DNA of 64,000 nt from Balanoglossus misakiensis. Its lineage: Eukaryota > Hemichordata. A model generated the notes under the pieces. It had not been told where the DNA came from. It was given only the letters and a program-made list of their open reading frames with translations, and did no database searches. The DNA lies in assembly GCA_040954595.2 (NCBI GenBank), contig CM082593.2, positions 7,378,001 to 7,442,000 of the forward strand, in the 5' to 3' direction. Shown piece after piece: positions 26,227-37,500 of this stretch. Both the position numbers and the translations under genes were made by a program. How positions within the stretch are numbered: position 1 is the first letter of the stretch; every line of letters begins with the position of its first letter.

Positions 26227-26234
26227 TATATAAA
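26227..26234 (+). promoter_or_regulatory. TATA box of IL-17-like gene E
   Basis: TATATAAA about 140 bases upstream of the first ATG (26368), with no intervening ATG after the predicted start near 26258. No perfect kB site was seen upstream; only a half site, GGGGAAGTG, occurs near 26010. Confidence 0.5.
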
Positions 26235-26367
26235 TTCAAGCCCGTTGCCAACCAAGTCAACATTATACAGAGATCATCAGTCTGCTAATACTATTAAGGG
26301 CTGCTTTGGCATATCCTCCACAAATAGTATCTGGTTTTAGAGACTGCTGCCAGCTTGAAACTTAAAC

Positions 26368-27207
26368 ATGGATCAGATTGACAGATGTATGGTAAGTACT
26401 TGACTTTTTTTCATCGATCAGTGGTTAACTTATGGTATAGCCAGTACCAGGTCTGTTTGAGAGCTTTTTAAAACAATGTTCATTAGTTTTTATCCGTTGA
26501 ATTGAAATACCGTTTCGGTGGAAAAATTGCAAACTTCCATACACGTACAGATAAAATCATGTTTCTCAATCGATATAAATTGTCGTTATTTTTTTTATTT
26601 CACTGCTGGACTTCTAGTAACGATAGTAACGTACAAACGACTTGTATTTACATCCCGTAAAATTCATTTGAGTATTCTGCTCAGGTTTGTTAATATTCCC
26701 GGTGTCTTTTTTCAGATTGCGTGCTTCCTTGTCATGATGGCTATCGCAGGTAGCTATGGCAACCCTGTCAAGCGACAAACATGTCAACAACCAAGCGATG
26801 AAGCTCTGGAGGACATGTTAATGCTGTACACGCCAAACGCCCTCTCCTACGCCACCACTTCCGGGTCCTACAGCCCGCCCTCATCGACCACCTGCCCAAT
26901 TTCGTATGGTTCAGGCGCCCCCTTGGAAATCAGATCGACCTGCCCTTACTACCACGTTGAAAACACAGACAACGACCGCTACCCGCAAACCTTGGTTGAA
27001 GCCGAATGCTACGATTGTCAGAACTGCATCAGCGATCTCATCGAGAACTCCGACTACCATCCAATATGGCGGTGTGAGAAGATAACGACTGGTGACCTCT
27101 GGGTGTTGCAAAACACCTACACCTGCAACGCGCACGGTTTCTACAATTACGTACCAATCAAAGTCAAATTATCAACAGCTTGTACTTGTGGCAGAGAACG
27201 CGTTTAG
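26368..27207 (+). CDS. IL17-like: Interleukin-17-like secreted cytokine, gene E
   Basis: Exons 26368-26391 (MDQIDRCM, donor ATG|GTAAGT) and 26716-27207 (after TTTTTTCAG) join in phase 0 to 171 residues. The open frame running back to 26518 is intronic. Signal core IACFLVMMAIAG, then GNPVKR dibasic site. IL-17 hallmarks are TCPYYHVENTD, RYPQTLVEAECYDCQNC, WRCEKI and terminal CTC (C164, C166) GRERV. MDQ is shared with the gene C start. The domain is closest to A and F (ISDL, SDYHP, CGRER). Its 3' UTR carries both an AU-rich element and the shared stem-loop. Confidence 0.92.
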
Positions 27208-27369
27208 GTAATGAAGAAACCAACGGATTTCGTTTTCTTTCGCTTTGCTTTCTCGTTTTCGCCATGTGCCAGTTCCGCTATGCCTGCGTAGATCGTCACA
27301 CGACTATTTTACATATGAATTATTATAGAGTTTATGCGAATTTTATTTTCCTGGAAACATTATCTTTTA

Positions 27370-27386
27370 ATTTATTTATTTATTTG
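27370..27386 (+). promoter_or_regulatory. AU-rich element in the gene E 3' UTR
   Basis: Four overlapping ATTTA pentamers (ATTTATTTATTTATTTG) about 160 bases after the stop, the classical class II AU-rich arrangement that destabilises cytokine mRNAs. Function is inferred from the motif. Confidence 0.55.
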
Positions 27387-27690
27387 TCATTTTCATTTGT
27401 CCCCTGTGGACTCACTACAGAGATTGGATTATACATGTACAATGTACATGTCAGTATTTATGCCTGGAATGTACAACATTTAAACTGTAATAACCCCGCA
27501 AGTGATGCGTTTAACTTACATGTATATGACCCAATGGTATGAAGCCACGGCTTTGGTAATCACTTCTTTGAAAAAAGGGAGTATACGATAATGTTTTGAA
27601 ATCATCAGTGAAACTACAAAACGATTGCTACTATCGTGCTCTGAGAAACAGAAATCGCTGAATACTTTGGGTCGTATGTGTGGATTTGTT

Positions 27691-27708
27691 AGTTACGTTA
27701 TAGTGACA
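27691..27708 (+). promoter_or_regulatory. Conserved 3' UTR stem-loop, IL-17-like gene E
   Basis: AGTTAC-GTTATA-GTGACA. The outer pair is an A-A mismatch, but the inner five pairs and the C-G closed hexaloop GUUAUA are kept. It lies 484 bases after the stop and 133 bases before the AATAAA at 27841. Confidence 0.5.
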
Positions 27709-27840
27709 ACTGTGTAAGTTTTGAAAACTTTATTATTTCTCATATACGGTTGAAATTCCGTAATCTGTTTACTTTCTTTCTTTTAAACTTTTGCGATGTT
27801 GTCTAGCATGTCATCAATCAAACTTTTAATAGGAAACTTT

Positions 27841-27846
27841 AATAAA
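27841..27846 (+). terminator. Probable polyadenylation signal, gene E
   Basis: AATAAA about 630 bases after the stop codon. Confidence 0.45.
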
Positions 27847-27912
27847 ATGCAAAGATGCTTCTATAAATAGTTTGTGATGTGTTTTATGAGAAACGGAGAT
27901 GCTCGCCAGTAT

Positions 27913-27986
27913 GTGTATGAATGATAGAGATAGAGCGACAGAGAGAGAGAATGCGACAGAGAGAGACAGACAAACAGACAGACAGA
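27913..27986. repeat. GAGA/GACA simple repeat
   Basis: Imperfect GACAGAGA and GACAGACA microsatellite. Confidence 0.8.
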
Positions 27987-28286
27987 CTTTTGTTGTCGGT
28001 CGTTTACATTGCGGACTTCATCGGCACAAGCTGAGGAAGTCCTTCATGCTTGCAATAATAATTTCCATTTTATTACGAACATGACACATACACATATATT
28101 GGAAAATCCTAAGATATATTGCCAGTTTGTGAATTAACCCCATCCCGTCACGCCCTATACGTATACCATACGTGGCATACGACCTAGAGCTAAAGGGGGG
28201 GATGTGTTGAGAAATTGCAGTCAACGGTGCTGGCTGAGTTATGCTTAGTTTTCAATAAATAGTACGCCCCCTCTCACGTCGACTCC

Positions 28287-28360
28287 TTTCCGGTTATCCC
28301 AGAATGCATAGCGTCTTACGTCATGGAGTTCCGGTTATCAAAATGGCAGACGACATGTAA
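28287..28360 (+). promoter_or_regulatory. TATA-less promoter-like segment with a candidate start codon and donor (copy 1)
   Basis: Contains TTCCGG twice (ETS-type), TCCCAGAATGCA, a CRE-like TTACGTCA, then AAAATGGCAGACGACAT followed directly by GTAAGT. This resembles a housekeeping promoter with a 14-base first coding exon (28343-28356), but I could not find a convincing next exon. A related copy lies at 33832-33900. Confidence 0.35.
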
Positions 28361-31300
28361 GTTCGTAGTCCAGTAGACACTGAGTGACGGTACAGGCATT
28401 TGAAATGTTTGAATTTCGCCAATCTACGGAGTTTTGTGCTATTGAAAAGAGGTAGCGTTAACGTTTTTCATTTATGCGATGATTTCAGGAGATCTACGCG
28501 TGTTTGAACAACATTTTCGGATATAATGTAGGCCTACAAGCTAGCCTTTCTCGCCAGTGGTGAAGACTGCAGAATGTGAGTTATTCGCTCAAGGAAGAGT
28601 ATCAAATGCTCCCAGAGATTTGACAAACTGACAAGGGTTAACGTTGGACGACGGACCTCCGCCACAACCCACCCCTTCCCATCAAACAGGTAATCAATTG
28701 ATGTACTGTGCAGACATGGGACAAAGACTCTTTACTTGCTAACATGTCTCTCGAGGTCGACGAACTTTATGATGCGGAGCATTTCGCAGTCCTGGGCTTC
28801 AGTTTAATTGCTATGAGGAATATGTGCATGTAATATTTCGCAAGATCGTACAGAATCACACAGGCTCTACACAAATGGACAGCCATATGGATGTTGACAT
28901 CTTTCAGGGTAAGTCGCATCTTTTTCTAGATGGTCAACATAAATCGATCGGCCTACACTGGCATACGATCAGTACGCGCATGGGCTAGTGACATTTTGCG
29001 CGGGCGATTGCTGGGTAGTCTTGTAAGACCTGTTTTTTTTGGTCGGCCTGGCTAAACCTGTTCTGACACTGTGAAGCTTGAAGCGGCATCCGCGCCTATT
29101 ACGCCAAGCCTGGGTTCATCCCCAGATTGAATGTGCGCCCTCAACATTTCGCTGGGCCGGTGATTGCTTGGTAAAACCGAGAGAATTATTTTCCCTTCCG
29201 CCGGACGACAACTGACTGTCGTTGAAACGATTTGTCGGCATTTTGGACCGCTGTGTTACTTAAATGTGGTGCCTTTTGTCTACTAACTTGCGACGATCAT
29301 CATATTAGTGCAAATTATAACATATTTGTAGCCCCTTGTAGGGACCGTGTTAATAATTTTGTCGACCTTGGCGGCGAGATGTTCGTCAAGACGTTTAAGT
29401 TTACGACGGATACGTGCTTTTCCCCCTCAAAGAATCGTGCCTATCACCACTGTCAAACTAATGTCCAGTGATATAACCATTGGGTTATTTACCGTACGTG
29501 CGCATCTTTCCAGGAATATATCTTTTTGTCACCTCAAATGTTGTGACGCGTCTGTGTACACAATTCCCTTGGATATGCAAAGGGAAGTGAATTCACCGAA
29601 ACGTTTAAAGGTCATACTGCAAGTTGTTTGCTGTAGATTTCAATTTTGAAAAGAGGTTACCTGTGTCTTGAAAACAGTCCGAAAAAAAGCTATAGCGAAG
29701 GGGATGTTTTTCATAGCCACTAACTTAAACACACAGAACTGTGTAATTATCTTCCACACTCACAGAAAAGATTAAAAACACGTGTAAAGTTGGCGGTAAA
29801 TATTCATATCTTCCATAGTTCGATCGCCGGTATTCACTGATCTTGTTTCTGGAAATGGCAACTGCCATTGTCGGCAAAAACATGACCGCTGGCAAAACAA
29901 TTCTTGAAGGTCTACTTCCGCTAATACACATGTTTGACTTGTACTCAAATTGTTATTTACGTCAAATTAGTTTATCCGTTGCTCGGCCACTTTCTTGGAA
30001 TTCTCTCTAAGCCATTCCAGATTCTGTCACGCCAAGAATTGAGGTACTTCTCCGCATTCTACACATGCGTCGTCTTGTTGAGTGCGTTTTTATTGAAATC
30101 GATCTACAACCCTTCAGTTTACATTCTGCCAAGTGTAGTGGTATTCGAAAGAAAACAAACACACACGGAAACAAACAATTTGCCGTTTTAAGAATTCCTG
30201 TCCACAGCCCAAACACCACCTGCTTAACTTTCTGCCGTCCGCGCATTATTTTCTCATACATTTATTTGTTGTAAATTTGATAACAGTTAAATGACAAGAT
30301 ATGCAGTAATGGAGGCTTATAACTTGTGCTTTTCAGGCTTGTTTGTAAACCTGGACTAGGTTCTAGGCCACCTCTCCCATAGGAATCGATTCGTCCAATA
30401 TTTACTTACTATGTACACTGTCGCCTATAGAATGCCATGGGGAAGACTCTCATATAGGTTACACAAAGTTCATCGCTGGGGCACATTGTATTTGCTGAAT
30501 ATTCTTTTCACTAAAAACCTGTCACTAATCCGTTTACAGAACTAGGATGCGCATGGGGCAAATTTATTTTTTAGTCTCGTTCAACTCTCCTTGACCCTAT
30601 GTTTGGTCAAACTGGGGCGACTGCGTGCACTTTCTACCCCATTCGTTCAACTTCACATCAACTTCACATCCGTACCATTGTTCCACCGATGTCAAAGATT
30701 TCATGCGGTCTGAAATTTAAGTTGGGAAATGCTTTCAGGTTCCAAGGAGCGAGAAATGTCGAGTACCAAACAGGCGTATCACTATTATACGCACCCCATC
30801 ACTGACAATCTGAAATTGTGCCATACACGCGCTTCAAGCGTAACACAGTAGCAGAGCAATAAGACAATTAAGTTGTAATGCGTTCCAAATACACCTGATA
30901 ATTCCAATATACACACACCGGAAGCCCGAGTACAGGCGGGGGCCGTCGCGCCTGAAAGAGAAGGGTCAGCTCGCAGGATTTTCGGTTGGGGGAAGTGTCC
31001 AGTATACACACCCGCGGCACAATGCAACGATTGTCGGACACTTTCTGGTCTGTTGGCCACAAGGATATTTTTGGCGTCTGGGCGCGCGCGGGTGCTTTCC
31101 CCCGACCAATGACGACAATGATGGGCGGCAAAAGAGAGGGAGTGCTGACAAGCGTTTATCTTCCAAAGCGGTCAATAGAACTAAAACCGCCCTTTTGATC
31201 AGTCAGCAGTGAACAGTGAAATGTAAAAAAAGAGGCAAATAAAAAAACGTATAGAATAGTTGTTCACTTCACTGTCTCCTGAATAACAGGTGTTTTGCAA

Positions 31301-31538
31301 GCAAACACCAATCCACAAGAAAGTTAAATATTCCATTATCGATGCATAATACACGAGGAAGTTACCTCCCATCTCACGAAGTGGACAGTGTCGTCACCCA
31401 GTGCAAGTTTTCCAAGCCTGGGGATAGGTAACATATGCAAATCAAGAAATGTAGCGTGGCGGCTATTCAAATTACAGTTTTTAGAGCCTCTTGTGACCCG
31501 CGATGAGCGAATGCGCTAAATTTAAGCTTGTTGGGGTC
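28361..31538. other. Intergenic region E-F
   Basis: No confirmed gene. A short frame with good start context (MDSHMDVDIFQ, from about 28876) runs into a strong donor CAGG|GTAAGT near 28909, so an unrecognised 5' exon is possible. Other frames (29232-29471, 29347-29649) show no domain. Confidence 0.3.
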
Positions 31539-31546
31539 TATAAAAA
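31539..31546 (+). promoter_or_regulatory. TATA box of IL-17-like gene F
   Basis: TATAAAAA 30 bases before the inferred start near 31570; the first downstream ATG in any frame is the chosen start at 31763. Confidence 0.5.
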
Positions 31547-31762
31547 AGGCCACCGTCCCTGTCTGAGCATAGTGAACTTGAAGTGCAGATTAGACAACCG
31601 ATAAAGATCTCCTGCAAATCTCAAGCCTTTCGCCGACCGTCGACATCATCAGCGCATTCTCGCCGTCGCCACACGATCGATTGTACCGAAGATATACCGA
31701 CGCCACATCATATTCGCCTTAGAGGAATTCGCTGCAGCAGGACCAGTTCACATCATCCCATC

Positions 31763-33266
31763 ATGTATTCTGATCTGAGGCCGAGGAGAGCGTCTAACAC
31801 CACAGCTTTCGGTGTTCTCACAAGAGTAATCGCGGTAAGCCACTCACTAGTACATGTCTGGATTCACTCGTCCCAAATTCAGTCTTTCCCATACTGTGCC
31901 TCAACATTTCAAATTGTCAAAACTTGCCTGTAAAATCAAGATTTGTCAATCATCACTCAAAGCACGGTCACTGCTCAAAGCTGTAACCTTCAGAGTAAGA
32001 TAACTATTATAACTGGCCGATTTTCGTAAAGCCAAATGAAAAACAGCAAAGAGAACGGAATTCTTTGATCATAACTTTTAACTTAATTCCTCACAATTCC
32101 CTGTGGTACAGAAAAATGGCCTCTGATGTTGATCACATAAACGTCTCGCAGTTCTTCATACATCATATAAAAATGTATTTATTCTAACCAGAGCCAATTC
32201 TGACCAAATGACTCATCCTCACATACGGGTACTTGGCGATCCTCAAGTTATCAGAGAAAGTCCATGTACAAGCATGTTACATGAATTCTAACTGTAGCAG
32301 TGCAGAAGTTCCACTGTGTGATTTTCAAGCTATCACGTCGATGTAAATTTAAGCTGATTAGCCTCGCGTTAGAAGTAGTAGATAATGTGATGAATATTCC
32401 AAGAGATTACCGCTTACGCATGAACGATGTCAAACAAAAAGTCTGAGTTGGCGTTCACTATTTATTTCCTCATGCTTCCTATCCATAGGTATTTTTATTT
32501 TAAAATATTCAAAATAGTCGCTATCGGGCATGGAAAAACTTCCCCACGCCCCTTTATTTCCAAAACACACTTTCCAGAGAAATAATATGATATTGAATTA
32601 ACGCTGACCGTATATAGAAACTCAAAAACTCTATCTTCATAAAGTTTTGGCTGTTTCCAGTTAGAGAAAGGTCCTTCTTAGAAAGATTACTTAACGAGTT
32701 TTGATTGGGGTAGGGGCATCTTCTATATTTTCATAGAAATTAGCTGTTTGATGGTCTCATTTTTATAGATCGTTTTCATGTTGGTCTTGCTTGTCGACGT
32801 TACCAATGGCAACTCAATGAAGAGAGGTCCCTGCCGCGAGCCGAGCCGCTCAGACCTGCTGGCCAAGCTGAGGCAGTACAACGGAAACGCTCTGTCGTTC
32901 GCCGCGTCCGAGTCGTCGGTCGGCGAGTACCAGAAGCCCGCGTCGACGGCGTGCCCGCTCTCGTACGACGAGGGCGCCCCGTTGGAGCACCGCTCCACGT
33001 GCCCGTACTACTACGTGGAGAACACGGACGAGGACCGCTTCCCCGCCACCCTCATCGAGGCCCGCTGCTACCGCTGCCACACCTGCATCTCGGACCTGCG
33101 CTACCGACGCAACCACCATCCCAGCTGGCGCTGCGAGGAGGTCATGACCCCTGCCCTCTGGGTGCTCAGAAACAGCCACGAGTGCAATGTCGACGGAGAA
33201 TACATCTATGTGGCTGACAAAGTTCACATCCAAACAGCATGCACGTGTGGTAGAAGTAGATTTTAG
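31763..33266 (+). CDS. IL17-like: Interleukin-17-like secreted cytokine, gene F
   Basis: Exons 31763-31834 (24 codons, donor GCG|GTAAGC) and 32769-33266 (after TTTTATAG) join in phase 0 to 189 residues, the longest of the six. The n-region is unusually long and basic (SDLRPRRAS) before the hydrophobic core IVFMLVLLVDVTNG; NSMKR then gives the dibasic site. IL-17 features are TCPYYYVENTDEDRFPATL, EARCYRCHTC, WRCEEV and terminal CTC (C182, C184) GRSRF. Codons are strikingly GC-rich compared with the flanks and with the other paralogues. The shared stem-loop was not found in its 3' UTR. A type II signal anchor is possible but less likely. Confidence 0.9.
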
Positions 33267-33498
33267 ATTTATGTCGTCATCAACTTCTGCCAACGCCACT
33301 TGCCGGCCAGAGCTTTATATGGCCCTCTGAATCCCGACTGAGTTATCATTACAAATAGCATTTGTGCTTATTTTAAAGAATAATTATTCGTGCATTTGAA
33401 TTTCCCCTAAAAGATTATATTTTTTCGAAAGAAAGTAAAATATATTCTATTTATATATTTATATTTGCTGTATGCAGTTAAATGTGTCGAATTTATTT

Positions 33499-33514
33499 GT
33501 TGGTGTGCACCAAC
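33499..33514 (+). promoter_or_regulatory. Hairpin in the gene F 3' UTR
   Basis: GTTGGT-GTGC-ACCAAC is a perfect six-pair stem with a tetraloop just upstream of the AATAAA at 33527. It differs from the stem-loop of genes A-E and may be coincidental. Confidence 0.3.
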
Positions 33515-33526
33515 TTCAATTTCTGA

Positions 33527-33532
33527 AATAAA
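33527..33532 (+). terminator. Probable polyadenylation signal, gene F
   Basis: AATAAA about 260 bases after the stop, the shortest 3' UTR of the array, with several ATTTA pentamers before it. Confidence 0.5.
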
Positions 33533-33831
33533 TCCTATTTGAAAATGAAAAAACACACACATCCGTCATTTTGCTGTGCTCATCTGTCTGCCTATATAGA
33601 TTAGCATACAGTAGTTCAGTTCGGTGCACTTTGCTCTTCAAACTACATGTATACTTTCAACAATAGATCACACTGCTCTTCTGTATTGTAGAGTGATTAG
33701 TTGATATTTATTAAATAGTAAAGAAACTGAAAACAATGGATAAAAGAAATTCAATCGTTCATATTGGACAAACAAGTGAAACGAATTTCATTTCTAACGA
33801 GAGTCACTCTGCCAAATCTAGATAGAGACCA

Positions 33832-33900
33832 TTTCCGGATATCCCGGGATGCCTAGCTTTTTACGTCAGTTCCGGTAGTCAAAATGGTTGACATGTAAAT
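33832..33900 (+). promoter_or_regulatory. Promoter-like segment (copy 2)
   Basis: Aligns by eye with 28287-28360: TTTCCGGATATCCCGGGATGC, TTACGTCA, GTTCCGG, then AAAATGGTTGACAT followed by GTAAAT. Weaker similarity seems to continue for about 130 bases. It lies about 570 bases after the stop of gene F, whereas copy 1 lies about 1.1 kb after gene E. Confidence 0.35.
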
Positions 33901-34587
33901 TTCGTCATCGAGTTGTTCTCGAGTTTCGTACATGTTGTGGAAACGTTTTTATGTTTACCAAACTGTGGAGTTTTAATATGTGAAGTTGAACGTATGTGTG
34001 TGGTTGGAAAAAGGTAGAGTAATTTTTTTCGTTACATATTCTAAAAGTCTGCAAACCCGTCTTCATCGGGGACCACAGTCTGCACAATCGGAGCCAAGAT
34101 CACAAAGATTGAACTTTGACCCCGGGCCGCCATCATCACACATTCCATCATTGGGATAGCGACAATAATTCATACACAACAATGATGCACCTGAAAGAAG
34201 AATGCCAAACAAGATTATTTTCAATATGAGAATGAGCCCTTGGTATTTCCAAGGGGGTGACTCGGTCTATAGCAAGAGCAAAGAAGGGCAATTTTAGACT
34301 GAGACTACAACAACCATGCCAGTCCGACGCGTCAGTCAATCGATAAAACTTGTCAATTAAATGTCATCAAGAAGATGAATACATGTATTTTCGAAAAGGA
34401 TGAACGGACCCTACGCCATATGTCAGTTGTGGGCTGCTTTACTCACTGTACGATAAACACCTAGGGCGCTGGTAGCATGATATACAATTGTGTAGTATAA
34501 AGTTGAGTCAACTTCAATTCAGTTATGTGAATACTTGTAGTTTTTAGGCCACTAGAAAATAGTCACCATGAAAAAGCCTAGGGCTTA
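33901..34587. other. Intergenic region between gene F and the protease gene
   Basis: No supported gene. Sequence 3' to both neighbouring genes, which converge here. Confidence 0.35.
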
Positions 34588-37500
34588 CTACAGCTCGTTT
34601 TTCATTATCACTTTAACTCGTAGGGACCGCAAAGTTAATATTTGGGTGAATTTTTGTAGGGGTTCGACATCAAATGTGAAATGGTTTAATGCCACGAGGT
34701 GGGGCGGCGCCGGTGGGGGGGGGGGGTAATGACGACGTAGCCTACCAGTAGGTGTTGGTGCAACACTGAGTGACGGGATTGCCAGCAGTTTATTTGGAGT
34801 GGTGTCACGCTCAGTCCCCGCTGACAACACGGTCATGTCAATCACGCCTTTCAGTGAAGACTCCAGCAGGATGTCTTTGATTTGAGCCTGGGTCCGCGAC
34901 GGGTTTTCTTGGAGGAGCAGCGCCGCCACGCCTGAAAGTAAAAGCTTGGTGGTCAAATCTCCGCCATTCGCCCAAAGTCGTCGCCTCGTTTGGCTCAATT
35001 TGTTTGGTTACATACGGCATTCCTTGTCGACTGGGCAATTAGCTGTGTTCGGTGTACTGAACGGCACGGCACTCAGAACATATGAGAGCTTTGTAAGTCT
35101 CTCCGTTTCGACTATTGAATTCGTTACGACAAATGTAATCTCGTGTAAAACAAGCTTACGTACATCGACGATATCGAACGGTCGTACATAGACTAGTGTA
35201 CTTGTACGCCTACTATTCAAAAGTCCACGGACGGTGGTTGTAGCTAGCATAATCGAGTGATAGAGTGAGTTTTAACTTTTACGACAAAATAAGACCGTAA
35301 AACTTTTCATCAGCCAACAGTTGTCTCGACCCACTTTCCAATGTCAGCAGAATGTATTTAAGTAACCTACCCGCTACATGAGGGGCGGCCATAGATGTAC
35401 CCGACTTAGAGCTATATGCAGCATCACCGCCCGTGACGTCAGCACTGTATACATTGCTTCCTGGCGCCAGAATGTCAACAGCGCCACCATAGTTGGAATA
35501 GCTTGCAAACTTGTCGGCAGCATCGGTTGCTCCTACAGTTATCGCCTGTAAACGGAAAGCGTGATCAGATAATGAGTGACGTCATTGTAAAGGCCTAGGG
35601 CCCTAGTCGCACCTTGGTGATCGACTTGAACGTCGTCAGAGTCAAGATCTCGTGGTGGCCTCGTAGCCGAGGCAATGCATTTGGGTAGAATCTCTCACAG
35701 CCCACGGTTCGCTACAAGGCTCTTCACTGATGCGCCCTCAACTGTTTAGCAAAGGAGAAGCCCATGCAATCAGTCCATAAACCTGCATGGACGACGAGAG
35801 AGGGGCCGTGAGAGAGTCTACGCATTTGGGGTGCAATTGACATGCAAAATTGTAAACAATCGACGATAGTAGACTACGAGTCCAGACCTTGCGTATGAAT
35901 CTATCTAAAACACACTTGGTTTGGATTCTAGACTAAAGCAGAGCATACCTCAGCAGACGACGCGGGAGAGAATAATGCGGCGTCCTTGCCGTCGTTCCCA
36001 GCCGCCACAACAACGATGTACCCCGCGGATGTTAGACGTTCTACCGCCAAATTCATGACTTCTGATCGACCGCCACGCAGCGACATAGATACAACGCTCG
36101 GTTTTATGTCCGACGAAGCAACGGTGTCCATAGCTGAAAAATTGCAGGATTGAAAGCATGGGTTTATTGATTTGAAGGGGTCGAGGGGGAGGGGGGGGGG
36201 GTAGAAAGTAAGATTTCAAATAAGAGTAGCTGAACTATTCTCGCGCCCTGTTTGAGAATCGTGTTCCGGATCGAAAACGGAGTATTTCAGAAACACTCTA
36301 CCAGTCCCTTGGACGGTGCACACCGTACCTTTAAGAATACCGGCTAACGATGCACGTTTATTGCAATCAAATACGCGGCATGAGTACAGTTGAACACCGG
36401 GGGCCACGCCCACCGTCTCGCCGCCAATTGTACCGGCACAGTGGGTCCCGTGTCCGTCACAGTCATTGCCCTGACGTTAGAAATAATTATTCAAAATTAA
36501 TATATATCTGTCTGTCTATCTCTCAGTCAGTCAGTCTGTCTATCTCTCTCTTTATCCCTCTATCTCTGTTTGACCGTCCGTACCGTCCGTCCGTCTGTCT
36601 GTCTGTTTCTTTATGACAAGTTAGACTTTGTTTCGCTTTTCATTCACACATTATAAGAAATATTACATGCAGTAAATTGAGCGTCATCGTTTGTGATTTA
36701 CTTTAGTGGGCCGTGGGTGCATTAGTTTAATCGAGCACGTTAGAGCAATAGTGAGTCATTCATAGCTGTCAAATATTTGCACTGTCAACGCCCATCTTAT
36801 CTGTTCAGCGAACGAACACGTTCTCAGAAACGACTGGCAACCGAACCCTTAGCTCACCTGTAGGCCGTCAGAAAAATCATCGTAGAAATATTTTGCCCTG
36901 CCTCCAAATTCAGTGTGGGCGTAGAGGATACCGGTGTCAATGACAAACACGTTGACCCCACTTCCGTCACCTGAAAGAACATTCAATACAGTCACCAGGA
37001 TTCTGAGTGTCAAATCACATTATAGTAATTGCATTCTGTGTAAAAGGTCGATAATTCACTGTAGTAAGAGTTTGAAGAAATTATATGTTAACTGTATTTC
37101 GTGACTTTCTTTGATCAAAAAGTTGTGTCTTTGTAAACGCCCCACCCTACGTCACCCCCTCTCCGATGTCTGTAAATTCTGCCCAGTTGCGATACCTAAA
37201 GTACCCGGCTTGTAAGAACCATCTAACGGGAGTCTGGCTTGGTCGAGTCTGTCTAAACCCCATGGCACCGAGTCAAGATGTACTGTTTCGTCTTCCTCGA
37301 CGAATTCTACTTCATCCATCCAGCGCAGCTGTAATGACAACAGCGTATTAATCTGTATCCTCATTTGCATACAGATGGTGACATTTTGAATCAGTGTGTG
37401 AAGTGGTCACAAAATAGTACGGCACCACGGTTCTCATGGCGCGTGTTTTGAACGATTCCTTATTATATCCAACAACAATGCTGACAATGCATATGGACAG

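Noticed and set aside
26518-26715. N-terminal extension of gene E in the same frame
   Set aside because: It is the intron: a strong polypyrimidine acceptor precedes the signal core, and the same architecture is seen in five paralogues.
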